A stretch of DNA of 64,000 nt, taken from assembly GCA_021734025.1 (NCBI GenBank), contig JAIPJS010000015.1, positions 1-64,000 of the forward strand. Reading direction: 5' to 3'. A model generated the notes under the pieces. The model saw only the letters and a list, made by a program, of their open reading frames with translations, was not told the DNA's origin and made no database searches. The position numbers were made by a program, and so were the translations under genes. Below are positions 24,626 through 34,445 of the stretch, piece after piece. The stretch comes from Candidatus Neomarinimicrobiota bacterium. Lineage in GTDB: Bacteria > Fidelibacterota > JAANXI01. How positions within the stretch are numbered: the stretch's first letter is position 1; each line of letters begins with the position of its first letter.

Positions 24626-27082
24626 ATGAAAGTCATAAAATTCGGCGGGTCATCCATTAGTACCACCGAGCGGGTGGAAAACGTGATTCGCCTCATTGAT
24701 GAGGCAAACAAGGATGATTCGATTGCCGTTGTCTTTTCGGCGTTCGGCGGGGTCACGGATCAGCTGATTCGCCTGAGTGAAATGTGCTCGGTGGGCGACG
24801 AGGCCTATACCGAGGAGCTGCAGGAACTTGAAGAACGGATTTTCCGGTTCGCCAAGACCCTGATCCGTGCAAAAAACCAGAGCAGTGTCTTCGCCCATTT
24901 GAAATCCACCCTGAACGAATTGGAGGACGTCCTCCACGGCCTCACGCTCATCCAGGAACTGACGGCGCGGACACTGGATTTTATCATGAGTTTCGGTGAG
25001 CGGATGTCCACATTTATCATCTGCGAGGCCATGAAAGATCGCGGCATGGATGCTGAATTTGCCGACGCCCGCGAGATGATCAAAACCGACGAGACCTTCG
25101 GTGCGGCCAGGGTAAACTTCGAGCTCACGAACCGAAAGATCCGCGAATACTTCGAATCCCGGACTGCGCTCCAGGTGATTACCGGGTTCATCGGCGGGAC
25201 CCCCAAAGATGAAACTGCGACACTTGGCCGAAGTGGCTCAGATTACACCGCATCGATTTTCGGTGCGGCGCTGGATGCCGACGAGGTGGAAATCTGGACG
25301 GACGTGAACGGTATTATGACCGCCGATCCCCGAAAAGTGCCGGACGCATTTCCGTTGGATCACGTGACCTACGAAGAGGCCATGGAGATGTCCCACTTTG
25401 GCGCAAAGGTCGTGCATCCGTCCTCCATGCAGCCGGCGTTCGAAAAGAATATCCCCATACGAATTCGCAATACCTTCAGGCCTGATTTTGACGGCACAGT
25501 TATTAGCGCTGATGCAAAAGAGACGCAGCACCGGATAAGTGGTGTTTCCTCGATAGAGGACATTGCGCTTCTTCGGGTTCAGGGCTCGGGAATGATGGGT
25601 GTCACCGGTATCTCCGCCCGATTGTTCAGCGCGCTGGCCCGGGCGGACATCAATATAATTCTCATCACCCAGGCCTCGTCGGAACATACCATCTGTTTTG
25701 CGGTGACACCGTCCGACGCACATCGCGCCAAAGATGTCATCGAGGATGAGTTTTCTCTGGAAATGCAGGTGAACCAAATCGACAGGGTCGTGGTTGAAAA
25801 AGATCTCAGCATAATCGCCGCTGTGGGGGAGAATATGCGCCATACGCCGGGCATCGCCGGGAGTCTGTTTCGCATTCTCGGCAAACATGATGTGAACGTG
25901 GTGGCCATTGCCCAGGGATCGTCTGAGCTGAATATTTCTGCCGTGATTTCCAAAGAAGACGAGACGACGGCGCTCAACGCGATTCACTCCACCTTTTTCG
26001 AATCGCTCCGCCGGAAAATCAACGTGATACTGGTGGGGACCGGACTCATTGGCGGCACCCTGCTTCGGCAGATCCGGGATCACCGGCATCCGCTGGGCGA
26101 CGCCTGGAAATTCGATATCCGGGTGACCGGGCTGGCCAACAGCCGGAAGATGCTGTTCGATCCCAACGGCATTCCGCTGGAGAACTGGCAGGACACGCTG
26201 GAGCAATCCAGTCAGGCGTCAGATATTGATATCCTGTTTGAGAATTCACGGAAATACAACCTCACAAACTGCATTTATGTGGACTGTACTGCGAGCGAGC
26301 AGGTCGCGCAGACGTATCCCAAGTTTATCGAACACCGGATTCCGGTGGTGGCAGCCAATAAGAAAGCTGCCTCAGGGACCTTGGAATACTACCACCGGCT
26401 GAAGCAATTGTCCCACACGCTGGATACGCCGTTCCTCTACGAAACCAACGCCGGAGCCAGTCTGCCGATTATCCAGACCATCGAACAGCTGCGGGATACC
26501 GGCGATTCGATCCTGAAGATCGAGGCAATACTCTCCGGGACGCTGAGTTATATTTTTAATATATTCGACGGCGAAACGCCGTTTAGCGAAATTGTCCGCC
26601 ATGCCAAAGAGAAGGGATACACCGAGCCGGATCCCAGGGATGACCTCGATGGAATGGACGTCGCCAGGAAACTGCTGATCCTGGCCAGGGAATCCGGATA
26701 CGAACTAGAGATGGATGAATTGGTCATTGAAGATTTTCTGCCGAATGAAAGTTTTGAAGTCGATGGGATCGACGAGTTTTTCGAGGCCCTGGAAGATGCG
26801 GACTCCGCAATGACCGAGCGCGTTAAAACGGCACAACAGTCCGGGAAAGTACTCCGGTACATCGCATCTCTGGACGGAAACTCTGCCAAAATCGGCCTGC
26901 AGGAAGTGGCTCAGGATCATCCCTTCTACACAATCGGCGGCGGCGATAATATCGTGGCGTTTACCACGGAGCGATATAATGAAACACCATTGGTAGTAAA
27001 AGGTCCCGGCGCAGGCGCAGAAGTCACTGCCGCCGGCGTGTTTGCCGATATCGTACGGGTGGCAAAATTACAGAAACAATAA
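24626..27082 (+). CDS. thrA: Bifunctional aspartate kinase/homoserine dehydrogenase
   Basis: 818 aa. Aspartokinase domain from VIKFGGSS (3-10) with SFGERMS and GRSGSDYTA; two ACT modules around 310-460 (SGMMGVTGISARLF, HTPGIAGSLFRILGKHDVNV) for threonine feedback; homoserine dehydrogenase from about 468, with GTGLIGGTLL and the catalytic region KAASGTLEYYH...YETNAGASLPII...ILSGTLSYIFN. Catalyses the first and third steps from aspartate to homoserine. The ATG at 24626 (MKVIKFGG) is preferred over a GTG 9 nt earlier. No leader peptide or attenuator was recognised. Heads the thrA-asd-thrB-thrC group. Confidence 0.95.
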   Translation: MKVIKFGGSSISTTERVENVIRLIDEANKDDSIAVVFSAFGGVTDQLIRLSEMCSVGDEAYTEELQELEERIFRFAKTLIRAKNQSSVFAHLKSTLNELEDVLHGLTLIQELTARTLDFIMSFGERMSTFIICEAMKDRGMDAEFADAREMIKTDETFGAARVNFELTNRKIREYFESRTALQVITGFIGGTPKDETATLGRSGSDYTASIFGAALDADEVEIWTDVNGIMTADPRKVPDAFPLDHVTYEEAMEMSHFGAKVVHPSSMQPAFEKNIPIRIRNTFRPDFDGTVISADAKETQHRISGVSSIEDIALLRVQGSGMMGVTGISARLFSALARADINIILITQASSEHTICFAVTPSDAHRAKDVIEDEFSLEMQVNQIDRVVVEKDLSIIAAVGENMRHTPGIAGSLFRILGKHDVNVVAIAQGSSELNISAVISKEDETTALNAIHSTFFESLRRKINVILVGTGLIGGTLLRQIRDHRHPLGDAWKFDIRVTGLANSRKMLFDPNGIPLENWQDTLEQSSQASDIDILFENSRKYNLTNCIYVDCTASEQVAQTYPKFIEHRIPVVAANKKAASGTLEYYHRLKQLSHTLDTPFLYETNAGASLPIIQTIEQLRDTGDSILKIEAILSGTLSYIFNIFDGETPFSEIVRHAKEKGYTEPDPRDDLDGMDVARKLLILARESGYELEMDELVIEDFLPNESFEVDGIDEFFEALEDADSAMTERVKTAQQSGKVLRYIASLDGNSAKIGLQEVAQDHPFYTIGGGDNIVAFTTERYNETPLVVKGPGAGAEVTAAGVFADIVRVAKLQKQ

Positions 27083-27373
27083 TTTCGACCGGCAGTAAGC
27101 AGACTGCGAGGATAAAAAAATGAGCCGCAAAGGACGCGAAGAGTGCACGAAGAAAATAAAAACGGTAAACAGTTTCAATCACAATTTTACCCCGTTTAGC
27201 ATTCGCGCGAACAGAATTGTGATGAAGGATGAGGGGAGCACCCCGGGTTTGAGCCTGGGGATTATGATGTAAAATATAATAAATAGTATGGCCTGGGATT
27301 TTCCGATGGACGGTTGGGAAATCCTGAGAGAGATATTTGAAATACACAACTTTATGAACAAACGGATACGAAA
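27083..27373. repeat. Spacer between thrA and asd with phrase repeat
   Basis: Contains GCCGCAAAGGACGCGAAGAG (27124-27143) plus TGCACGAAG, the inverse of the TTCTTTGCG-type words at 106-140 and 10124-10158. Further right are an ATCACAATT/AATTGTGAT inverted repeat (about 27178-27223) and a CCCCGGG/CCTGGGG hairpin (27241-27260). No gene seen. Confidence 0.5.
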
Positions 27374-28459
27374 ATGAATGAAAAAAAAATACCGGTTGGA
27401 ATACTCGGCGCCACAGGAATGGTTGGCCAGCGATTTGTGACACTGCTGGCGGATCATCCGTGGTTTGAAATTGTCAATGTTGCAGCCTCCGCCCGTTCGG
27501 CGGGGCAAACCTATGCAGAAGCGGTTGACGATCGGTGGACTCACAATGATCCAATCCCGGCGAATGTTGCCGGACTGGAAGTGTACGATGCGGTTGCTGA
27601 CAGGGAAAAGATCGCGGCTCAGGTGGCTTTTGTCTTCTCTGCCATGAGCCTGGACAAAGCGCAGGTACGCAAACTGGAAACCGACTATGCCGCTTCGGAG
27701 ACTCCGGTTATCTCCAACAATTCCGCGCATCGTTGGACGGAAGACGTGCCGATTTTTATTCCGGAGGTGAACCACAGCCACACCGATCTCATCGATATCC
27801 AGCGCAAGAATCACGGCTGGCGCAGGGGGTTTATCACCGCCAAGCCAAATTGCTCTATCCAGTCATATGTGCCGATACTCGCGGCACTGAAGGAATACGA
27901 GCCCGAACAGGTGATCGTTTCGACGTATCAGGCCATATCCGGTGCGGGAAAGACTTTCGAGACGTATCCGGAGATTACGGACAATGTGATTCCGTACATT
28001 AGCGGCGAGGAAGAAAAATCGGAGCAGGAACCTTTAAAGGTTATGGGCAACCTGAACAACGGACGCCTGGAGATGGCTGAGAAGCCGGCTATTTCTGCAA
28101 CCTGCATACGGGTGCCGGTGGTGGACGGTCATCTTGCAGCTGTCCAGATAAAGTTCGGGAAACCGGCGGAGCAGGAGGAACTGATCGAGGCGATACGATC
28201 TTACGATAATCCCATCGCTGCGCTGGACCTCCCCTCTGCCCCGGATCCTTTCCTGACATATTTTAACGAGGATGATCGCCCCCAGACCAAGCTGGATCGG
28301 GACATCGGGAACGGCATGGGCATCGCCGTGGGGCGACTCCGGGAAGATCCGATCCTGGATTACAAATTCGTGGCCCTCTCCCACAATACCATTCGCGGGG
28401 CCGCCGGGGGCGCAGTACTGACCGCTGAAATGTTGGTTAAAAAAGGGTATTTAGATTAA
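27374..28459 (+). CDS. asd: Aspartate-semialdehyde dehydrogenase, archaeal/fungal type
   Basis: 361 aa. NADP-binding GATGMVGQRF (10-19), active-site Cys160 in AKPNCSIQ, and RVPVVDGHL with the catalytic His. The PNCSIQ form and the length match the archaeal/yeast branch rather than the E. coli-type enzyme. It reduces aspartyl phosphate to the semialdehyde between the two ThrA activities and also feeds lysine/diaminopimelate synthesis. Lies in the threonine cluster. Confidence 0.93.
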   Translation: MNEKKIPVGILGATGMVGQRFVTLLADHPWFEIVNVAASARSAGQTYAEAVDDRWTHNDPIPANVAGLEVYDAVADREKIAAQVAFVFSAMSLDKAQVRKLETDYAASETPVISNNSAHRWTEDVPIFIPEVNHSHTDLIDIQRKNHGWRRGFITAKPNCSIQSYVPILAALKEYEPEQVIVSTYQAISGAGKTFETYPEITDNVIPYISGEEEKSEQEPLKVMGNLNNGRLEMAEKPAISATCIRVPVVDGHLAAVQIKFGKPAEQEELIEAIRSYDNPIAALDLPSAPDPFLTYFNEDDRPQTKLDRDIGNGMGIAVGRLREDPILDYKFVALSHNTIRGAAGGAVLTAEMLVKKGYLD

Positions 28460-28614
28460 GGGCAGTGTTAATGTGTTCGGGTGTTTAAGTCTTCATGTAT
28501 ACAACCGCAGAATTTTCTGATGAACATGAACACTAGTTAACTCTAACACAATAACACGATAACACTTTTGTTACCCGAACACATGAACACTAGAACACTA
28601 TAACACTGCAATAC
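28460..28614. repeat. Inverted AACAC repeat between asd and thrB
   Basis: Left arm CAGTGTTAATGTGTTCGGGT (28463-28482) is nearly the reverse complement of the right arm ACCCGAACACATGAACAC...TATAACACTG (28573-28608). Between the arms are more AACAC strings. The right arm stops 6 nt before the thrB ATG. It could fold into a long hairpin in the thr transcript. Confidence 0.65.
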
Positions 28615-29544
28615 ATGGAATCCATACGCGTATTCGCTCCAGCAACTGTCGCCAATGTGGCGGCAGGATTCGATATTCTGGGATTCGCCGTGAACGAACC
28701 CGGCGATGAGGTCACGATCCGTGCTACCGGAAAAAACCAGGTCATCATGAATAAAATCGAAGGTGATGGCGGCAAACTCCCGACCGACCCGATGAAGAAC
28801 ACCGCCAGCATCGCCGTGATCAAACTGCTGGAGGACCTCGAGAGCCAACAGGGATTCGAGATTGATCTGGTCAAGCGCATGCCGCTCGGAAGTGGTATGG
28901 GTTCGAGCGCAGCGAGCTCCGTGGCAGCCGTCTACGCCACAAATCAGTTACTGGGCGCTCCCCTGACAGCGGAAGAGTTGCTTCCGTTTGCCATGGAGGG
29001 CGAACGCATCGCCTGCGGTGCAGGACATGCGGACAATGCCGCACCATCTCTGCTTGGAGGATTTGTTCTGATCCGGAGTTACGAACCGCTGGACGTGGTT
29101 CGGATTCCAACGCCGGACACGCTGTATTGCTCTATCCTGCATCCCCAGATTGAAGTGCTTACCGATGACGCCCGTAAAATTCTGAAGCGGCATATACTGC
29201 TCAAAGATGCCATCGTCCAGTGGGGTAACGTAGCCGGGCTGATGACCGGCCTCATCCTGGAAGACTTTGCCCTGGTGGGCCGATCAATGCGGGACGTGAT
29301 TATCGAGCCGGTGCGCTCCCTGCTGATTCCCGGATTTGACGAAATCAAACAGGCCGCCATCGATGCCGGCGCCCTTGGATGCAGCATCTCCGGATCAGGG
29401 CCGTCGCTCTTCGCGCTGAGTACGTCGGAAGAGACAGCCTCAAATGCCGGAAAAGCGATGCAGGAGGCCTGCGGGAAAAACGACATCGAGAGCGAGATTT
29501 ACGTCTCCCCCATTAATCAGGAAGGCCCGAGAATCCTCGACTGA
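28615..29544 (+). CDS. thrB: Homoserine kinase
   Basis: 309 aa GHMP kinase. The ATP-binding motif MPLGSGMGSSAASS lies at about 89-102. The N-terminal VFAPATVANVAAGFDILGFA and the C-terminal GCSISGSGPSLFAL are the other family signatures. Phosphorylates homoserine to O-phosphohomoserine. The ATG has no Shine-Dalgarno sequence; an AACAC repeat runs up to it. The stop overlaps the thrC ATG by one base (TGATG). Confidence 0.95.
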   Translation: MESIRVFAPATVANVAAGFDILGFAVNEPGDEVTIRATGKNQVIMNKIEGDGGKLPTDPMKNTASIAVIKLLEDLESQQGFEIDLVKRMPLGSGMGSSAASSVAAVYATNQLLGAPLTAEELLPFAMEGERIACGAGHADNAAPSLLGGFVLIRSYEPLDVVRIPTPDTLYCSILHPQIEVLTDDARKILKRHILLKDAIVQWGNVAGLMTGLILEDFALVGRSMRDVIIEPVRSLLIPGFDEIKQAAIDAGALGCSISGSGPSLFALSTSEETASNAGKAMQEACGKNDIESEIYVSPINQEGPRILD

Positions 29545-30851
29545 TGCAACTCTACAGCACTGAAAATCGACACACCGCCGTTTCCCTCCGCACAGCCGTT
29601 TTGGAAGGCATGCCCAGCGATGGCGGTCTCTACATGCCTGCTGCGGTACCGGAACTCTCCCCGGACTTTTTTCAGCAACTGGGTTCACTCAGTTTTCAGG
29701 ATATTTCCTACCGGATTGCTTCCGAATATTTCCAGGATGAAATCCCGGACCAGGCTCTCCATTCTCTGGTGAATGATGCCGTGAATTTCGATGCGCCAGT
29801 CGTCCATATTCACGATAATATTCATACACTTGAACTGTTTCATGGCCCGACCCTGGCATTCAAAGATTTCGGCGCCCGGTTCATGGCCCGGGTCATGTCG
29901 TGGTTTATTCGCAACGAAGACACCGAAGTAACTATCCTGGTAGCGACCAGCGGCGATACCGGGAGTGCCGTTGCACATGGATTTCTCGGCGTGCCGGGGA
30001 TCCGTGTGGTGATTCTCTATCCCGGCGGCAAAGTCAGTAAAATCCAGGAGCAGCAGTTTACGACGCTCGGACAGAATATCACCGCCCTGGAGATCGACGG
30101 AAATTTCGATGACTGCCAGCGACTGGTCAAAGCGGCATTCGTGGATCCGGCGCTGAACGAATCTCTGGAATTAACTTCGGCTAATTCCATCAATATCGCC
30201 CGGCTGATCCCACAATCCTTTTATTATGTCCATGGATATGCGCAAATCTGTGAGCCGGGAGACCAGCCGGTGATTTCTGTGCCCAGCGGAAACTACGGTA
30301 ATCTGACTGCCGGGCTATTGGCAAAGCGCATGGGATTGCCGGTGCATCGATTTATCGCAGCGTCGAATGTGAACGACGTGGTGCCGGCATACCTGGATAC
30401 CGGGAGCTTCGATCCCAGAGCATCGGTCGAAACTATCTCCAATGCTATGGACGTAGGGAATCCCAGTAATTTTGCCAGGATGCTGGACCTTTACGATCAC
30501 GATCCGGAAAAGATGCGCGATGATATCGTTGGAATGCGTTTCATTGATGATGAAACCAGGCAAGCCATTCAGGGAGTGTACAACTCCACCGGCTATCTGA
30601 TGGATCCACACGGTGCGGTGGGATATCTGGCGCTAAAAAATTATACGGAATCGCTACGTATATCGAGTCCGGCGATGTTCCTGGAAACTGCTCATCCGGC
30701 AAAATTCCTGGAGACTGTCGAACCGCTTATCGAGATGGACATCCCTGTCCCGGCTCGTCTGCAGGAAGCACTGGAGAAGGAGAAAAAATCCATCCCACTT
30801 TCCGCTTCACTGGACGATTTGCGAGAATTTTTGATGTCTGACTTGAATTAG
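29544..30851 (+). CDS. thrC: Threonine synthase
   Basis: 435 aa, PLP enzyme of fold type II. The PLP lysine is Lys107 in TLAFKDFGARF. Also visible are EGMPSDGGLYMP near the start, TSGDTGSAVAHGF (phosphate-binding and active site) and VPSGNYGNLTAGLLAKRMG. Converts O-phosphohomoserine to threonine. Translationally coupled to thrB. Last gene of the threonine group, which completes the pathway from aspartate. Confidence 0.95.
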   Translation: MQLYSTENRHTAVSLRTAVLEGMPSDGGLYMPAAVPELSPDFFQQLGSLSFQDISYRIASEYFQDEIPDQALHSLVNDAVNFDAPVVHIHDNIHTLELFHGPTLAFKDFGARFMARVMSWFIRNEDTEVTILVATSGDTGSAVAHGFLGVPGIRVVILYPGGKVSKIQEQQFTTLGQNITALEIDGNFDDCQRLVKAAFVDPALNESLELTSANSINIARLIPQSFYYVHGYAQICEPGDQPVISVPSGNYGNLTAGLLAKRMGLPVHRFIAASNVNDVVPAYLDTGSFDPRASVETISNAMDVGNPSNFARMLDLYDHDPEKMRDDIVGMRFIDDETRQAIQGVYNSTGYLMDPHGAVGYLALKNYTESLRISSPAMFLETAHPAKFLETVEPLIEMDIPVPARLQEALEKEKKSIPLSASLDDLREFLMSDLN

Positions 30852-30890
30852 GCTTCCTGAGCTACTCTACAGTTTTTACTATTTTTACCC

Positions 30891-30944
30891 GAACACTTGA
30901 ACACCTGCCCCAAAAGGCTCCCTTTGGGAAACACTCTAACACTG
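30891..30944 (+). repeat. AACAC/hairpin composite repeat
   Basis: GAACACTTGAACACCTG, then an inverted repeat CCCAAA/TTTGGG (30909-30928), then AAACACTCTAACACTG. Same parts as at 6131-6190 and 23492-23600. It lies between the convergent thrC and PAS genes. Confidence 0.6.
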
Positions 30945-30949
30945 TTTTA

Positions 30950-31930
30950 TTATTCCTCCGGGAATATGTCCGGATAAATCGACTGGGCGCAATCGGTACA
31001 GATGCCGTGGGAAAATTCGGCATCGGAATGGTCCCTGACGTATTCTTCCACCTGGTGCCAGTACCCTTCGTCATCCCGGATTTTCTTGCAGTTTGAGCAA
31101 ATAGGGATCAATCCGCGCAATGTCTTAATCTTTGCCAGCGAATCTTCCAACTGCGTAATTAGCTTTTCTCGCTCTGCCTCTGCCTGCTTCCTGGCGGAGA
31201 CATCATGCTTAATAGCAATGTAATTGATAATATTTCCACTCCCATCGATTACGGGCGTGATGGTTTGCTCTTCGGTATAAAGCGAACCATCTTTGCGGCG
31301 GTTAATCATCTCCCCTTCCCATACTTTTCCACGGGTAATCGTTTCCCAGAGATTCTCATAAAACGCATCGTCGTGTTTGCCCGATTTCAGGATGCTGGTT
31401 GTTTTACCAGTGATATCCGCCTTGGTGTAGCCCGTAAGTTCCGTAAATGCGGGATTAATCCACTGGACTGTACCCTCTGTATCAGTTATTACTATCCCGT
31501 TGGCCGCGGCTTTCAAGGCTGTTGACTGCAGAAGCAGCTGCCGGTCCGCCTCCTTCCGTTCCGTAATATCCCGTCCAATGATAACCAAATTCTTTCCTGA
31601 ACTCTCGTAATGCTCCAGCACGCTTACATTCCACCGGTGCGTGCGTTGGTCCCCGGACTTCCGCTGAATCGTTGTGACAATTTCTGTCGACCGGAGGTCC
31701 CCCTTCGAAATCTTTTGGAGCACTTTCTTGACGTCTCTTCTGTCCGGCTCGGAGCCTGGCAGGAGAATAGTTACCGGCTTACCCCGTAATTCAGTTTGCG
31801 TGTATCCAGTCACATTTCCCATGCAGGAGTTGGCGTAGCTTATCCGGTCCTGTTCGTCAACCAATATTACCGGATCGGAAATGGCTTCCAGGATAGTATG
31901 AGTTGTTAAATTCTTATCGGAATCATTCAT
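30950..31930 (-). CDS. Dual PAS-domain sensor protein without kinase
   Basis: 326 aa. PAS1 (about 8-120) is followed by the PAC-like RTHRWNVSVLEHYE; PAS2 (about 130-245) has GIVITDTEGTVQWINPAFTELTGY and its PAC segment IINYIAIKHDVSARKQAEAE. A short coiled coil then leads to a Cys-rich tail, IPICSNCKKIRDDEGYW...SHGICTDCAQSIYPDIFPE, a common end of PAS/receiver proteins. There is no histidine kinase, GGDEF or HTH. Soluble. Probably relays a redox or small-molecule signal to a partner outside the window. Confidence 0.82.
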   Translation of the reverse strand: MNDSDKNLTTHTILEAISDPVILVDEQDRISYANSCMGNVTGYTQTELRGKPVTILLPGSEPDRRDVKKVLQKISKGDLRSTEIVTTIQRKSGDQRTHRWNVSVLEHYESSGKNLVIIGRDITERKEADRQLLLQSTALKAAANGIVITDTEGTVQWINPAFTELTGYTKADITGKTTSILKSGKHDDAFYENLWETITRGKVWEGEMINRRKDGSLYTEEQTITPVIDGSGNIINYIAIKHDVSARKQAEAEREKLITQLEDSLAKIKTLRGLIPICSNCKKIRDDEGYWHQVEEYVRDHSDAEFSHGICTDCAQSIYPDIFPEE

Positions 31931-32166
31931 ATCAAGACCGTCCAGTTAAAAACTATGATATCGTCAATAGCCCCCGCGTATATAACGGAATTTGGAGTAT
32001 AATACAATAAATCAAATTAAGCAGATGTAACTTACAGAACTTTTTTGGAAAAATATCAGGTATCCGGATTTCGGCCAACACCCCGGATAGTCTTGAAGGT
32101 CTAAGAGCCACATTGTATTATGTATTTATATCTGGAAATAATTTAACGGAAAGTGGTGTTCTTCAA

Positions 32167-34431
32167 ATGCTTAAGTGGTTTCCATGGAAATATCTTATCC
32201 GGGTCATCGCACGCCGGCACGGATTTCTTGATCCCATCGGATTTTTAGCAAAGCTGCGTCAATTTGCACAACCATCGGAAGTATCTGAACCGATTGAGCT
32301 CCTGCGGGCAGGTGCACTGTTTCACGCCCGGGGACTTATTAATGCACGTACCATCCAACAAAACCTCGACTGGATTTGGCCTTACTGGGTCAATAACCAA
32401 TTTGATCCTCAAAGCTCATCGTTTCAACCACGGGCATTCTCATTTAGTCACGTGAATTTAACCCACCGGAACTGGACGGCCGTTGGTTTACCAGGCAGCG
32501 ATGCGTACCCTGTGGTTGATCCCAGAGGATTAGTTACGCCGTTATGGGATGGCTGGTCGCTCGACGCCTGGCTTATTCCGGCAAACGGCGATAACCTGAT
32601 TCCCGCAGAGATGGATGATGACGTGGATCAGCATTTAGATTTTTCCGGCGGACTTGCCATTCGGACCGCCAGCCGGACGGAACAGCACTCACTCGGCAGT
32701 AATGTCAGGATGGAGCTGGAGGATGATAAACCCGTCTGCCGTATTCAATACGACGGCATAAGTGATTCCGGAGGGTGGCTGGCAATTGGTCTCCGCCCCT
32801 ATAATCCGGAAGGCGTTAGTTTTATCAATGATATTGAGCTGAATGATCACAGGCGCTCAATTACGGTGAACGAGAAAACAGCAGTACACTTCAGCGAACC
32901 GGTGGAACGACACCTCTCTTCACGGTACAAAGATGGTGATGTCTTCCGTCGCCTCCCGGACGGGACAGAATCCACCGAAGTCTCCTGCGATGTGGGTATG
33001 GCGAATTCAGCATCTCTTTTTGAATTGCAGCCCGGAAAAGACCGAACTGTTTCAGTTTCTATCAACCTGGAAGATGATCCGGAAGTCAAAGAGCGGGATC
33101 ACTCTCACGTCTATCAAACGTGGGAAGAAAGCCTTGTCGGTACCGCAGAGCTCCAGGTTCCTGATGACCACCTCAAATTTCTGTATGATGCCGCTCTTCG
33201 CTCGGTGATCATGTTATCGCCTGATTGGACTTATCCCGGCCCGTATACGTATAAACGGTTTTGGTACCGCGATGCGGTGTTCATCGTCAACGCCCTATTG
33301 GCGTCGAATGCCACAGAAAAAGCCCGACAGATCCTTGATCACTTTCCGGAGAAACAAAACGTGTGGGGATATTTCCATTCCCAGGAAGGGGAATGGGATT
33401 CCAACGGCGAAGCGCTGTGGGCTTTCGCAAAATATTGTGAATTAACCGGTGAAACACCACCGGACGAGTGGCTAAAATCCATAGTAAAGGGCGGAAAATG
33501 GATTGCTCGGAAACGGACCTCCAAAAATTCGGATGCTCTGCATGCCGGCCTTCTCCCTTCAGGCTTCAGTGCAGAGCACTTTGGCAATATCGACTACTAT
33601 TACTGGGACGACTACTGGAGCGTTGGCGGACTCCGTAGCGCGTCAAGATTATTAAGCCACAATGGGATGGATAGCGAAGCGGCCGAATTTTTGGCAGAAG
33701 CCGATGATTTTATGGAAACTATCAACCGAACGCTGGAGAAATCGGAATCTGTCCGGGAGCACCCGGGTATTCCCGCTTCGCCACATCGGCGAATGGACGC
33801 AGGTGCCATCGGCTCCGTTGTTGCAGGATATCCACTTCAGCTTTTGCCACCGGATGATGAATCATTGCTTGCCACCATCGATTTCCTGGAAGAAACGAGC
33901 TTTCAACACGGCGCCTTTTTTCAGGAAATGGTGCATTCGGGGATGAATGCTTATCTCACGCTGCATATGGCCCAGGTTCTGCTGCGGGCCGGGGATCGGC
34001 GCTATCAATCAATGGTGGAAGCGGTGGCCGAACTGGCCAGTCCCACCGGACAGTGGCCGGAAGCAATCCACCCTCATACTCTCGGCGGATGCATGGGTGA
34101 TGGTCAGCACGGATGGGCCGCCGCCGAGTGGATCGTTATGATTAGAAACATGTTCGTGAGAGAAGAGGATTCCCGTCTTATACTTGGCTCGGGCATTTTT
34201 CCCGAATGGCTGGAATCGGAAGCAACTATACGGTTTGGACCTACCCCAACTCCATTTGGCAACATAACCGTTTCCATAGACTCTGATGAGGGAGCCCGGA
34301 TTGTCCATTGGGATGCCGACTGGCGGAACAAACCGAACACGCTGGAGGTATCACTGCCTGGAGCACCGCCTGAAACAATACAAAACCCGACGGAAACGGG
34401 TTTCGTTGAAGTACCGGCGGTAACAGCCTAA
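32167..34431 (+). CDS. Uncharacterised six-hairpin glycosidase-like protein
   Basis: 754 aa from the ATG at 32167 (MLKWFPWKYLIRVIARRHGF); a TTG 54 nt upstream is possible. No signal peptide. Central part with YTYKRFWYRDAVFIVNAL, PEKQNVWGYFHSQEGEWDSNGEALWAF, YYYWDDYWSVGGL and HPHTLGGCMGDGQHGWAAAEW has the look of (alpha/alpha)6-barrel enzymes (glucoamylase-like, GH15/GH63/GH65 range) with several acidic candidates. I cannot name the family. It lies 14 nt before a GT4 glycosyltransferase, so the pair probably builds or trims a glycoside, perhaps a glycolipid or compatible solute. Confidence 0.65.
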   Translation: MLKWFPWKYLIRVIARRHGFLDPIGFLAKLRQFAQPSEVSEPIELLRAGALFHARGLINARTIQQNLDWIWPYWVNNQFDPQSSSFQPRAFSFSHVNLTHRNWTAVGLPGSDAYPVVDPRGLVTPLWDGWSLDAWLIPANGDNLIPAEMDDDVDQHLDFSGGLAIRTASRTEQHSLGSNVRMELEDDKPVCRIQYDGISDSGGWLAIGLRPYNPEGVSFINDIELNDHRRSITVNEKTAVHFSEPVERHLSSRYKDGDVFRRLPDGTESTEVSCDVGMANSASLFELQPGKDRTVSVSINLEDDPEVKERDHSHVYQTWEESLVGTAELQVPDDHLKFLYDAALRSVIMLSPDWTYPGPYTYKRFWYRDAVFIVNALLASNATEKARQILDHFPEKQNVWGYFHSQEGEWDSNGEALWAFAKYCELTGETPPDEWLKSIVKGGKWIARKRTSKNSDALHAGLLPSGFSAEHFGNIDYYYWDDYWSVGGLRSASRLLSHNGMDSEAAEFLAEADDFMETINRTLEKSESVREHPGIPASPHRRMDAGAIGSVVAGYPLQLLPPDDESLLATIDFLEETSFQHGAFFQEMVHSGMNAYLTLHMAQVLLRAGDRRYQSMVEAVAELASPTGQWPEAIHPHTLGGCMGDGQHGWAAAEWIVMIRNMFVREEDSRLILGSGIFPEWLESEATIRFGPTPTPFGNITVSIDSDEGARIVHWDADWRNKPNTLEVSLPGAPPETIQNPTETGFVEVPAVTA

Positions 34432-34445
34432 GCAGGAGTTGTACA

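Noticed and set aside
25238-26206. 322-codon open frame antisense to thrA
   Set aside because: It lies wholly opposite a strongly supported enzyme gene, its residue composition is not protein-like, and there is no ribosome site.
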